Source of the DNA: a virus
Strand: one strand, 5' to 3'
Length of the DNA: 43,103 nt
Virus record (IMG/VR): IMGVR_UViG_3300032284_001121
Span: 1-43,103 of that record
Shown here: piece after piece, positions 24,078 through 31,857 of the stretch
How positions within the stretch are numbered: position 1 is the stretch's first letter
How the letters are laid out: every line of letters starts with the position of its first letter
Position numbers and translations under genes: made by a program
The notes under the pieces: model-generated
Database searches by the model: none
What the model was told of the DNA's origin: nothing
The model's input: the letters and a program-made list of their open reading frames with translations, nothing else

Positions 24078-25867
24078 AGTGTTCCAGGATCGATCGTCAG
24101 TTCAACTGCCTGAATGCGAAGTGGGGTGTTGGACTGATGGCGGAAATGATAAGCGCGTCGACGGAATGTGCCGCAGTCAGTAAGGCGGGGGCGAATCTTG
24201 CTCAGATCCACTTCGCGGAAGTTAGACCACGTCTGATAGTCGTCATCGCTCACACGAACCTGCAACACGCTGCCGTTGGTTTGGTCGGCAATGATGTCCA
24301 TCGACTTGACAAACTTGCGAACCCGCGCGCCGCCGTCGTAGTTGGGCGTGTACAAGTCCATCGTAATCGCAGCACCCTCATCGGTCGTGTTTGTGATCTC
24401 CAACTGGTACATCTTGCCGTTGGTGGCGTGCTGAAAGATTGCCTGGTTGTCACCGGTGTAGCTGGCGCTAACGTAGGGCAAATAGTTGCCGTTGGCGTCA
24501 GTCCACTGATACCACTGCTGGCTGGTCAAGTCGTAGACCAGCGACAAGTTGCTGGCGGCCAGGGTGACGCAGTAATAGCGATGGCCGGCCACCCGTGCAC
24601 ACCATGAGTACACGGTCGTGTAGTCAGCCTGTTGCAAGAGACGCTCGATTGATGGGGTGGAGATCTGCTGAGACTTCACGTTGTCCATCAGATAGACGGC
24701 CGTGCCGCCATCACGGGCCTGAGAGACCCAGAACATCGTGCCCTCCATCTGCGCCACGCTGTTGGCATGACGGCAGCCAACGCTTACCTTGGCGCCTTGG
24801 ACGGGTGACAACGGGCTTCCCGCAGCATTACCCGCGTCGTAGAACATTTCGATGCTGTACTTCTTCAATGCAAGCAGATACACGAGCTGCTTGGACAAAT
24901 ACACGCCTTTGTCGGCTTCGATCTGCGCCACGATGTTGCTGTCAAGTGGCCACGAATCTGGCTCGTTGGCATCCGAGGACCAGATTGTTGCCTCGGGGGT
25001 CATCACGTTGATGTACCCGTCAAGGTACGCAAGACCAGGCACACGTCTGAGCGGAAAACCGGTCTCAAAAGTCAATGACAGACCAGTCGTGGTTGCTGTG
25101 GCGTTGCCGTCAATGGTCACCTGGGTTGAGCTGTCAACCGTGAGAATCTTGGTCAGGGCTGGGATGCCCGTCGCTGTGACAAACATGCCTGCAAAAAGGC
25201 CGGTAGTGTTGGGCGAGATGCTTGTGATTACCGAAGAGCCGGTGGATATGTTGCCGGTCAACACAACAGACGCGGCTGCCGTGATTTGTTCGTTGTTGGT
25301 GATCGTGGCGTTGTGATCCAGGGTGATTTGAGTAGAGCTATCGATGGTCAGAATCTTTGTTGAAACAGGGACGCCTGTCCCGCTGACAACCATACCTACC
25401 GTCAAACCTGTCGTGTTTGGGGACACCGCTGTGACCACGGGTGACCCATTTGTCAAATTACCGGTGAAAATAATCTGAGCCAAAGACTTGACCTCGACAA
25501 TGCCGTAAGTCACGTCGTAGGTGTACATCTTGACACCGTTCTGGAACACCAACTGGGGGTTGCCACCCAAGGTCGATGTGAACGCATAAATTGCGCTGCC
25601 GTCTACCGTGCCGCTCACGGCCACGTTGTTCTTGTACAGCGTGGTTCCAAAGATTGTGAAAAGATCGTCGTTCCAGTTGTATGAGCCAAGGCCGGCAGCC
25701 GCTGTGCCGCTATTTGAGTACAGGGCATACCCTGGCCGCTTGTAAACCTCAACATCACGCTCGCTGACCCTTTCCACGTAGCCATTGACAATCTTCGCGT
25801 CCCGAGAAGTGGTCTCGTCGCGGTTAGAAGGTTTGACAGCAAGCGGTAGACGCTGTGGTTCAGGCAT
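24074..25867 (-). CDS. Tail nozzle / DNA stabilisation protein (P22 gp10-like)
   Basis: 597 aa. The opening LPLAVKPSNRDETTSRDAKI, NGYVERV and VYKRPGY, and the later CRHANSVAQMEGTMFWVSQA and EVDLSKIRPRLTDCGTFRRR, match the beta-propeller nozzle proteins that close the podovirus tail. Inserted near residues 130-275 are two tandem copies of a ~65-aa module: TGNLTNGSPVVTAVSPNTTG ... ILTIDSSTQITLD and TGNISTGSSVITSISPNTTG ... ILTVDSSTQVTID. These are probably surface decorations that vary between phages. It lies between the fibre and the adaptor as expected. Confidence 0.85.
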   Translation of the reverse strand: MPEPQRLPLAVKPSNRDETTSRDAKIVNGYVERVSERDVEVYKRPGYALYSNSGTAAAGLGSYNWNDDLFTIFGTTLYKNNVAVSGTVDGSAIYAFTSTLGGNPQLVFQNGVKMYTYDVTYGIVEVKSLAQIIFTGNLTNGSPVVTAVSPNTTGLTVGMVVSGTGVPVSTKILTIDSSTQITLDHNATITNNEQITAAASVVLTGNISTGSSVITSISPNTTGLFAGMFVTATGIPALTKILTVDSSTQVTIDGNATATTTGLSLTFETGFPLRRVPGLAYLDGYINVMTPEATIWSSDANEPDSWPLDSNIVAQIEADKGVYLSKQLVYLLALKKYSIEMFYDAGNAAGSPLSPVQGAKVSVGCRHANSVAQMEGTMFWVSQARDGGTAVYLMDNVKSQQISTPSIERLLQQADYTTVYSWCARVAGHRYYCVTLAASNLSLVYDLTSQQWYQWTDANGNYLPYVSASYTGDNQAIFQHATNGKMYQLEITNTTDEGAAITMDLYTPNYDGGARVRKFVKSMDIIADQTNGSVLQVRVSDDDYQTWSNFREVDLSKIRPRLTDCGTFRRRAYHFRHQSNTPLRIQAVELTIDPGTL

Positions 25868-26066
25868 GTGGACCCCGATCGAATCCGTGGGCGTTCATCC
25901 AAGCATACAGTGCAAGAAGAACAGCCCCACCAATCCATAGAACTTTTTTAACAACGCTCTTGCCGATGTCAGCGTAGATTGAATCAAGGAGTTGTTTCTT
26001 GATGATTTCAAGTTCTTGGTCGCTGAGGCGCTTTTGACCAATACCAGTTGTTTTTTCGTCGGACAT
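25860..26066 (-). CDS. Small membrane protein in tail module
   Basis: 68 aa: a charged N-terminal helix (SDQELEIIKKQLLDSIYADI) followed by one transmembrane segment (about 43-58: VLWIGGAVLLALYAWM) and a short tail. GAGG lies 7 nt before ATG 26066. It overlaps the nozzle gene by 8 nt. Genes like this appear in the same place in other podoviruses; an accessory lysis or virion role is possible but unproven. Confidence 0.65.
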   Translation of the reverse strand: MSDEKTTGIGQKRLSDQELEIIKKQLLDSIYADIGKSVVKKVLWIGGAVLLALYAWMNAHGFDRGPHA

Positions 26067-26078
26067 ACAGCATCCTCT

Positions 26079-26795
26079 TTAGCGAAATGACGAAGTCGCA
26101 TATAACGCCCTCTGGTCCGGTGTAAACGATGTTGGCGCATCTTCGACATCCCAGTCTTCAAGCGCCTGACGATAGGCCGTGGCCCGTTTTTCACAGCGGT
26201 CCATGATGGCCTGGGGCTGGCCTGTAGCCAACTCGTCCGCAAGACCCCAGCGCAAGCCCATTGACCACTCCAGCGGGAACGCTGTCGTGTCGGTGAGGCT
26301 CACCATCTGGGTGATCTGGTTTTGAACCAGCAAGTGCACTGTGCCAAGAGCAGCGTTTGCGTCTGGGATGTTCCAGAAGAACAAGTTCAGACTCAGTTGC
26401 TGCTTGTTGACAAAGTACGAGTTAATTTGGCCGATCTGGTTGACCTGGGACAGACGGAAATAGTCATCCCAAGACAACACGACCAACGGGCGCCGGATGC
26501 CGGTGTTGTCGAGGTAATACGCCTCGATGACACGCAATGGCTTGGCCATGTCGACGCTGCCGCCAGGACCAATCGTGTAGTTGCCTTGGCCAGCGACCAA
26601 AGGCACACCTAAATCCTGGTTGAGCCACAGCTTCAGCCCTTGGGTTTGCCACAGGTTTGCGATGTCGTTCAGACGCATCAAACCATCGGCATATTGCTCA
26701 CCGCTGGGCTCGTCGCCGTCTTGAATGAGACCGGCATCCTTGTACGCCATGCGGATGATCCGCTGCGCAGTGTAATAGGTTGACGGTCCAGCCAT
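26079..26795 (-). CDS. Tail adaptor protein (P22 gp4 / T7 gp11-like)
   Basis: 238 aa from ATG 26795 (one base after the upstream stop; a GTG at 26804 is the alternative). The pattern YYTAQRIIRMAYKDAGLIQ ... YADGLMRLNDIANLWQTQGL ... FPLEWSMGLRWGLADELATG is typical of helical ring proteins that join portal to nozzle in short-tailed phages. It is followed by the nozzle and fibre, the usual order. The homology is by pattern only. Confidence 0.78.
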   Translation of the reverse strand: MAGPSTYYTAQRIIRMAYKDAGLIQDGDEPSGEQYADGLMRLNDIANLWQTQGLKLWLNQDLGVPLVAGQGNYTIGPGGSVDMAKPLRVIEAYYLDNTGIRRPLVVLSWDDYFRLSQVNQIGQINSYFVNKQQLSLNLFFWNIPDANAALGTVHLLVQNQITQMVSLTDTTAFPLEWSMGLRWGLADELATGQPQAIMDRCEKRATAYRQALEDWDVEDAPTSFTPDQRALYATSSFR

Positions 26796-26796
26796 G

Positions 26797-27141
26797 TCAG
26801 ACACCCATCAGGCAGTTCGTCGCAGTAGTTGCGGCAGTTGTACGGCAGCGCACGTAGCGCCAAGCACTACCGCCAGTATTTTCAACAATCGCACCGGTTC
26901 CTGCACTGGCAAGAGTGATTGTGCTAGTGGCCGTTGTGCCAGTAATCGGGCACCAGTTGGTGTTGTCCAAAGAGCCTTCGATCACTGCGGTGGCCGCAGC
27001 AGCCGAGGTCAACTGGAACACGCAGATGATCGAATCTTTGTAAATGCTGTTGCCGGTGGCGGGTGCAGTAATGCTGGTGTTGCCACTGCTGTCCATTGGC
27101 ATGTTTCGGGGCGTCGATGCGCCAATCAGGGTGACTTCCAT
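26797..27141 (-). CDS. Small beta-rich virion-module protein
   Basis: 114 aa, rich in Thr, Ala and Ser: SITAPATGNSIYKDSIICVF, VIEGSLDNTNWCPITGTTAT, SAWRYVRCRTTAATT. The SLDNTNW motif and alternating hydrophobics suggest a jelly-roll or Ig-like sandwich, a layout common among small head-decoration or neck proteins. Position between capsid genes and the tail adaptor supports a virion part. No firm family. Confidence 0.6.
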   Translation of the reverse strand: MEVTLIGASTPRNMPMDSSGNTSITAPATGNSIYKDSIICVFQLTSAAAATAVIEGSLDNTNWCPITGTTATSTITLASAGTGAIVENTGGSAWRYVRCRTTAATTATNCLMGV

Positions 27142-27150
27142 GATGATTCC

Positions 27151-27498
27151 TTATTGCTTGGTCATATCGAACACGAGGTGGAACGCACCGGAGCCGGTAG
27201 CGCTGATCCAGAGTTTCTGGCCCAGGCTTGAAGCCTGGAGACTGTCAAATGGGTAATAGTTCAACAGTCCCCGGCCCTCCAGAGGAAGGAACAACCCATC
27301 CTCTGACCAACCAACACGGATTTTCAACCCGCCCTCAATCGAGTAAAGAATTTGGTCGAGTTTGATCTGCTTGCATTCGTGTTGAAGAGCGGATGGATCA
27401 ACGACCAAGGTTTGTTCGAGGTCGCCCTCGGCTTCACCATGGACGATCACGACCACGTTCTTCATTCCATCACGAGCAATCTTGATGTCCACGACCAA
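27151..27498 (-). CDS. Conserved virion-module protein
   Basis: 115 aa. The stretches KIRVGWSEDGLFLPLEGRGL, YYPFDSLQ and SGAFHLVFDMTKQ form a pattern I associate with a small protein found next to capsid and tail-adaptor genes in podovirus genomes. It appears to be a compact alpha/beta protein without membrane segments. Likely a minor structural or assembly protein; nothing more specific can be said. Confidence 0.6.
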   Translation of the reverse strand: MVVDIKIARDGMKNVVVIVHGEAEGDLEQTLVVDPSALQHECKQIKLDQILYSIEGGLKIRVGWSEDGLFLPLEGRGLLNYYPFDSLQASSLGQKLWISATGSGAFHLVFDMTKQ

Positions 27499-27506
27499 CT
27501 TTCCTA

Positions 27507-28220
27507 TTAACGAATTACTTCTTGAGCGACCAAAACGAAGTCAGTAGAAACTGTCTCAGTGGCAGCAGGAGTGATTTGCAAAATCGGGGTCAGCAATGCG
27601 TTGGTCAATGTTGTGCCAGTGCTGCCAATAGTTACGGCAGGGATACGGGCAATTAAGTTGTGAGATGCGTACACAAGCAAATCAGTGCCGTTGTAATTGA
27701 ACGCGACTTCAATAAAAGTACCAGCGGTGGCAGTGATAACCGAAGACACCAAAGTTGTAGCAGTGCTACCAACGGTGGATACCAGGCTAACGACACCAGT
27801 GGTAGCGACGTTAAACAGCAAGCTGTCAGTAGTAGTGCCACCAGACTTGATCACGCCGAAATAGCCAGTAATGCCAGCACCAATTCCACTGTACGCAATG
27901 CGTTGAACGTACCAGAATTGTTGGCCAGCAACAAATTGGAAAGCCGCAGCAGTACGGTATTCGCTAGTGGCAGTTGTAGCACCGCCGGGAGTAAGCAGAC
28001 CAATGCCACCTACACCGTTGGTGAGACCAAAAGTAGAACCAGATCCGGTAACTGTACGAGAAGCAGCGTTGCCTAAGTCAGTGTAATCGTTGACGTAACT
28101 GAAAAGATCAAAACCGGCATTTGCACTGGTGTGAAATGGGTCGGGCAGTGGGTAGTTACCCAAAGGCTGCGTGGTGGGGACGGTAGAAATACCGTAGGTG
28201 AGGTTGGTAGGATAGCCCAT
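27507..28220 (-). CDS. Probable capsid-associated or decoration protein
   Basis: 237 aa, no charged clusters, almost wholly Gly/Thr/Val/Ser/Ala with alternating strand pattern (for example SLLFNVATTGVVSLVSTVGS; TFIEVAFNYNGTDLLVYASH), resembling a jelly-roll or lectin-like sandwich. The N-terminal TTQPLGNYPLPDPFHTSANA is extended and might be an anchor. It is the first gene after the post-capsid terminator/promoter pair and has a strong AAGGAG before ATG 28220. Decoration role is inferred from composition and place. Confidence 0.55.
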   Translation of the reverse strand: MGYPTNLTYGISTVPTTQPLGNYPLPDPFHTSANAGFDLFSYVNDYTDLGNAASRTVTGSGSTFGLTNGVGGIGLLTPGGATTATSEYRTAAAFQFVAGQQFWYVQRIAYSGIGAGITGYFGVIKSGGTTTDSLLFNVATTGVVSLVSTVGSTATTLVSSVITATAGTFIEVAFNYNGTDLLVYASHNLIARIPAVTIGSTGTTLTNALLTPILQITPAATETVSTDFVLVAQEVIR

Positions 28221-28269
28221 GAGTAATCTCCTTTAGTCATGGCAAGTTGTGGCGAGAGTGCCTGATGTG

Positions 28270-28297
28270 ATTGTAGAGGGTTTCCGGCTTTGTGCAA
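28270..28297 (-). promoter_or_regulatory. Promoter candidate after the capsid terminator
   Basis: On the leftward strand TTGCAC (28297-28292) is separated by 16 nt from TACAAT (28275-28270). It lies directly behind the capsid-gene terminator and about 50 nt before the next start codon, so it could restart transcription of the tail genes. The -35 is weak, the -10 good. Confidence 0.45.
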
Positions 28298-28305
28298 GCA
28301 GAAAC

Positions 28306-28333
28306 AAAAAAGCCCGGCGAACCGGGCTTTTCT
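28306..28333 (-). terminator. Rho-independent terminator after the capsid gene
   Basis: AGCCCGG (28311-28317) pairs with CCGGGCT (28322-28328). On the leftward strand the loop is TTCG and the stem is followed by six T (28311-28306); on the rightward strand a shorter TTTTCT follows. It lies 25 nt after the major capsid stop and would reduce transcription of tail genes relative to capsid genes. Confidence 0.85.
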
Positions 28334-28353
28334 GAGTCGATCTGACCAGGGTA

Positions 28354-29271
28354 TTAAGGTCCGTTGGAACCGAAGATACCGCGTGGATCAGATGCGCCCA
28401 CGGAGAAGCGCATGTAGGTGGCGGCTTTGGCGTTTTTAGTGTCAAAGTCGTTGTCCTGATCGAACATGGGGCGGTCACGCCAGAACATCTGCATACCGTT
28501 CGGGCAGTTGGTTCGGATGAACCAAGCGTGCGGGGCGGTGAAGTAGTGGTTCAGCTTGATGCCTTTAGGGAACGCATTCACGGCCTTCAACACGTTGATG
28601 TTGTTGTTGGCAGTGTTCGATTGCAGCACCGATTTCAAAATGCGGTTGGCATTGTAGTATTCCTGGCGAGGAATGTGCAATGACTCAGGCATGATGTTGA
28701 TCAGCAAGCCACGATCGTTCTGAGTGCCCATGATCTGGATAGTCAAGTCTTCCAGAGCAGCTTCTGACAAGTCAGCAGCAGGACTCAAAGCGTTCGAGTA
28801 CGTACCACCGGTTGCGTTGACGTGCTGGGTCGAAACCAAAGCAGCGTTGTCGGCAGTCGTGTAGTAAGTGGTGCTAAACGCGTTGTTGTACAAGAAAGCA
28901 GCCACGTTTTCGATCGTTTGATTGATCGAGAAAGCGTTTGCCTTTGCACGACGCATAGACACTTCTTCGTACAGGTTGTCGCGGAGTTCTTCGTAAGTAA
29001 CGATGTAACCCAGCGAGTAAGCCACGTGGGTGTAAGTCGTCACAATACCTTGGATTTCCGAGTCGTACTGTGTGGGAGCGCCTTGGGCTTTTACTGGAGC
29101 CAAGCCGAAGCCGGTAACTTCCACATCTTGCTCATACGCCTTGTCGGAGTCGAGTTCGTTGTAGAGATCGCCGTATTCTTTAGCGTGCTCGTTGTAAATT
29201 TGACCCCAAATGGCATGTATGCCAGGCCAAAGTAGCTTCGGGTGGGAACCTGTGTTAATAACGCCAGCCAT
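28354..29271 (-). CDS. Major capsid protein
   Basis: 305 aa. The sequence (start HPKLLWPGIHAIWGQIYNEH; SLGYIVTYEELRDNLYEEVS; NIMPESLHIPRQEYYNANRI; WFIRTNCPNGMQMFWRDRPM) resembles HK97-fold capsid proteins of the type that lack an N-terminal protease-cleaved delta domain and use a separate scaffold. The separate scaffold gene at 30476-31306 and the decoration gene between them support this. It is followed by a strong terminator, fitting high expression of the capsid gene. Confidence 0.87.
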   Translation of the reverse strand: MAGVINTGSHPKLLWPGIHAIWGQIYNEHAKEYGDLYNELDSDKAYEQDVEVTGFGLAPVKAQGAPTQYDSEIQGIVTTYTHVAYSLGYIVTYEELRDNLYEEVSMRRAKANAFSINQTIENVAAFLYNNAFSTTYYTTADNAALVSTQHVNATGGTYSNALSPAADLSEAALEDLTIQIMGTQNDRGLLINIMPESLHIPRQEYYNANRILKSVLQSNTANNNINVLKAVNAFPKGIKLNHYFTAPHAWFIRTNCPNGMQMFWRDRPMFDQDNDFDTKNAKAATYMRFSVGASDPRGIFGSNGP

Positions 29272-29289
29272 GGTTCTCTCCTTTCTTTA

Positions 29290-29901
29290 TTAAACGCCTG
29301 CGGTACCGGTACCGGTGCCGTAGAAGTGGTTGTTGATCTTGACCAAGAACTTAGCGTACTGGCCGAAGGCGTTGTCGGAGGTGCGAACCAGACCCATCAG
29401 TTTGCACTGATAAGTTGCAGTCACGCCGTGGCTACCGTTGTCGATACCCCAACCGGAAATGAAACCGTTGCCGGTGCCAGATTTCAAGTTGATGTTTTCG
29501 CCAATGTTGGTGGCGGCCAACTGAGTGCTTGTACCGATGTCCTGAGCTTCAAAGATGATGTTTGGATCATCTGCGACCATGACATACCATGGGTTGGTAG
29601 CACCATCGCCACCAGCAGGGAAGTAAGTGATGTTCAGGTTGTTGGGGTTGGCGATCAGACTCTCATAACGTCCAACACCGACCACAGCACCAACGATGGG
29701 GTTAGCATCGCCAGCAGTTGCCAAAACAACACCAGGGACACCGTTTGTGTCAGCAGTGCCAGACAAATAGACTGGATCGCCGATGTACAAAGCAGTACCG
29801 TAGTTATATGCGACTGAATACAGTCGCGCTTGCCCGTTCCAAGGGGCGCCGTTGAGGTACTGTACGGGCGACAGACCAGACGGTTTATTAGCGTTAGCCA
29901 T
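29290..29901 (-). CDS. Head decoration-like protein
   Basis: 203 aa. MANANKPSGLSPVQYLNGAP followed by ARLYSVAYNYGTALYIGDPV is a familiar opening of capsid-associated proteins encoded beside the major capsid gene. The remaining sequence is Gly/Asn-rich beta structure (VVLATAGDANPIVGAVVGVG). It probably binds the capsid surface or stabilises it. The gene lies 18 nt upstream of the capsid gene and likely shares its high expression. Confidence 0.65.
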   Translation of the reverse strand: MANANKPSGLSPVQYLNGAPWNGQARLYSVAYNYGTALYIGDPVYLSGTADTNGVPGVVLATAGDANPIVGAVVGVGRYESLIANPNNLNITYFPAGGDGATNPWYVMVADDPNIIFEAQDIGTSTQLAATNIGENINLKSGTGNGFISGWGIDNGSHGVTATYQCKLMGLVRTSDNAFGQYAKFLVKINNHFYGTGTGTAGV

Positions 29902-29939
29902 TAGATTCTCCTAAACAGAGATGAACAGTCCCAGTTGAC

Positions 29940-30464
29940 TTAACGTCGCTTGGGGGTGAAGAGATTTGCCACGCTCTTCCGATTGGCGTCAGGGATATAC
30001 CGGTTTTCAGACCCGTTAGGGTTTCCACCAGTATCACCGCCACCACGGATCGTGGACGCAATTTGCTCATTTTTTGCCTCGAGGTCTCGCTGATCATCCT
30101 CCCAATACTCGATTGGAAGTTTCATCAGATAGAGCCTTTGCTCTTTGCCGTCTTCGCCAGTATCGCTGCCTGCAACGAGGCTGACTCGACTGCCCATGTC
30201 TGTGTTCCCGTTTGTCGAAGCGTCGTCGGCTAGGCCGGAGTTGACTACATCCACTTCGTCGGTGTCGACAAAAGTGTAGCCTGCTTTCATCGCTTGCGCA
30301 ATACGGGAGGGGCTCCCCATCATCCAGTGCAGGTGGAATCCAGGAATTTCAGGAACCGACAGCTTCAGTTGTGCCGTCGACATTGGCACGCGTTTGCGAT
30401 CGGTTGCAGATTTCTCAAAAGTGTTTGCCGGGTTTTGGGCCGACTCGTGATTACGGACTTTCAT
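29940..30464 (-). CDS. Hypothetical head-module protein
   Basis: 174 aa from ATG 30464, which has AAAGGGA about 7 nt upstream; ATG 30479, overlapping the scaffold stop by ATGA, is an alternative that adds five residues. The region PEIPGFHLHWMMGSPSRIAQ ... GYTFVDTDEVDVV followed by a polar, glycine-rich tail (STIRGGGDTGGNPNGSENRY) recurs between scaffold and capsid genes of podoviruses. The role is probably in head assembly. No catalytic motif is seen. Confidence 0.65.
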   Translation of the reverse strand: MKVRNHESAQNPANTFEKSATDRKRVPMSTAQLKLSVPEIPGFHLHWMMGSPSRIAQAMKAGYTFVDTDEVDVVNSGLADDASTNGNTDMGSRVSLVAGSDTGEDGKEQRLYLMKLPIEYWEDDQRDLEAKNEQIASTIRGGGDTGGNPNGSENRYIPDANRKSVANLFTPKRR

Positions 30465-30475
30465 GGTTGTCCCTT

Positions 30476-31306
30476 TCATTGGAAGTACAGATTGGTGTAG
30501 TAGCTGCGCCATGCAGCCATGTCCTTGAATGCCCGGCCTTCGCCGACCAGTTTCCTGCCCTGATTCTCGCAAGCGGCCTTGGCATCAGCAGGCAGATCCG
30601 CAAAGGATTTGCCACCGGCTGTGCCACCACCGCCGCCAGTGCCGGTTGGACGGGCGCCACCGACTTTGTCGGCAGCCGGCCGCGTGCGGCCTTCCATCTC
30701 GGCCATGACACGGTCAAAAAATGCCCGTTGCGTCAGGTTGTCATTCTCAGGATCAGCACGCAGGATCTGGGCAATGCCCATCGCCTTTTGTGTTTTACGC
30801 GTATCTGTACCAAACCAAGGGTTCTCATCCATCCAGGCTTGGAACTCAGGGTGAACCTGTTGCTGCTGCTGTTGAGTTGGTGCTGGCGCGGGTTTGTCGA
30901 TCTCGACCTGGCGAGTCTTCAGTTCCTGAAGCTCCTCTTGCAGGGCAATTTCGCGATCCACGTCGCCATCACGCTTGGCTTCCTTGAGCTCAGCCATGAC
31001 TTCAGCGCGAGCTTTGGCCACGGCAGCTTTGGTTGCGTCAGCGTGAACTTTTTGCAGTTCGGTGATGGACTCTTGGGAGGCGCTGAACAGACTTTTCATC
31101 TTGTTCAACTCTTCGGACTGCTGTTTGACCAGCGATTCAAGGCGCTCGTTGTTCTTGCGCAGAATTGGCATCACGGTGTGGCCACGTTCTACTAAAGTCT
31201 CGGCATCGACCCAACGATTTGGGTCGCCTTTGAAGTCTTCGGCTGGGACCCAGCCCAAAGTACGTGCTTCCTGTTCAATAGGATGCGCTGTTTGTTCGCC
31301 GTCCAT
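30476..31306 (-). CDS. Scaffolding protein
   Basis: 276 aa from ATG 31306, set by AGGAGG six nt upstream. It is highly charged and helical: GWVPAEDFKGDPNRWVDAET, then a long coiled coil (about 55-140), a Pro/Gln linker with QQQQQQ, a conserved PEFQAWMDENPWFG, and a basic/helical C-terminal end. That design (long helix, flexible linker, capsid-binding end) is typical of podovirus scaffolds that direct procapsid assembly and then exit. Located between co-chaperonin and capsid genes. Confidence 0.82.
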   Translation of the reverse strand: MDGEQTAHPIEQEARTLGWVPAEDFKGDPNRWVDAETLVERGHTVMPILRKNNERLESLVKQQSEELNKMKSLFSASQESITELQKVHADATKAAVAKARAEVMAELKEAKRDGDVDREIALQEELQELKTRQVEIDKPAPAPTQQQQQQVHPEFQAWMDENPWFGTDTRKTQKAMGIAQILRADPENDNLTQRAFFDRVMAEMEGRTRPAADKVGGARPTGTGGGGGTAGGKSFADLPADAKAACENQGRKLVGEGRAFKDMAAWRSYYTNLYFQ

Positions 31307-31307
31307 T

Positions 31308-31622
31308 TCAAGCCTCCTTAGTGATTGCGCAGAAGATGTCCCGGTCATTGACCAGGCGGTATCGCTTGCCGTCAGCAGGTCCAGTGGACATGTAGCCGGA
31401 CATTTTGGCGATCAACACTTTGTCACCTGGCTTTGCGCGCGCGGGTTCGTCGGGCCAGCAGGCAGGGCCTACCTCCACAACAATCGCACGTTGCTCGACC
31501 ATCAGGGTGCGGTCTTGGACAAAGTCGGGGATCTCGATCAACGAGTCTTTTTTCTCCGGCTCATAGTGCATGACCAGCACTGCGCGGCCCAAAGGGGCCA
31601 AACCACTATTGTTTTCCATCAT
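31308..31622 (-). CDS. GroES-like co-chaperonin
   Basis: 104 aa, close to the size of GroES (~97). Features of the Cpn10 barrel: PLGRAVLVMHYEPEKKDSLI (first strand and a mobile-loop-like segment ending IEIPD), AIVVEVGPACWPDEPARAKP (VxxVGxG-like), GDKVLIAKMSGYMS and RDIFCAI at the end. Phage versions such as T4 gp31 replace GroES so that host GroEL can fold the capsid protein. No GroEL is encoded here. The gene stands directly ahead of the scaffold and capsid genes, which supports this. The start is one of two adjacent ATGs (31622 or 31619). Confidence 0.78.
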   Translation of the reverse strand: MMENNSGLAPLGRAVLVMHYEPEKKDSLIEIPDFVQDRTLMVEQRAIVVEVGPACWPDEPARAKPGDKVLIAKMSGYMSTGPADGKRYRLVNDRDIFCAITKEA

Positions 31623-31857
31623 CTAACTCACTTTCAAGTTGCTCATACTCAAGTTCGAGAACTCTCTCGAACGCCTCACAGTTCCCGATTGCTTTCGCAT
31701 TCGAGATCGCTGTTCCAAACTGGGACTGGTCCGTAAAGGTTCCAGCGGCCCATTGACTCTTCAAACTTTCCTGCCAATTGCGCAGAATTTTTTGCAACGC
31801 CTCACTGCACGGGTGCTGCTTCCATTCCTGCCATTCCTGCTCGGTTGGTAGTTTCAT
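31606..31857 (-). CDS. Small hypothetical head-module protein
   Basis: 83 aa, mostly helical, with EQEWQEWKQHPCSEALQKIL near the start and a very acidic C-terminus (LELEYEQLESELDDGKQ). GGAG is 8 nt before ATG 31857. It overlaps the portal gene by 56 nt and the co-chaperonin gene by 17 nt in different frames. Proteins of this size with the WxxW...HP start appear between portal and chaperonin or scaffold genes in related podoviruses; role unknown. Confidence 0.68.
   Translation of the reverse strand: MKLPTEQEWQEWKQHPCSEALQKILRNWQESLKSQWAAGTFTDQSQFGTAISNAKAIGNCEAFERVLELEYEQLESELDDGKQ

Noticed and set aside
30473-30572. N-terminal extension of the 29940-30464 gene to 30572
   Set aside because: It would lie within the scaffold gene; ATG 30464 has a ribosome site and 30479 a coupled overlap.
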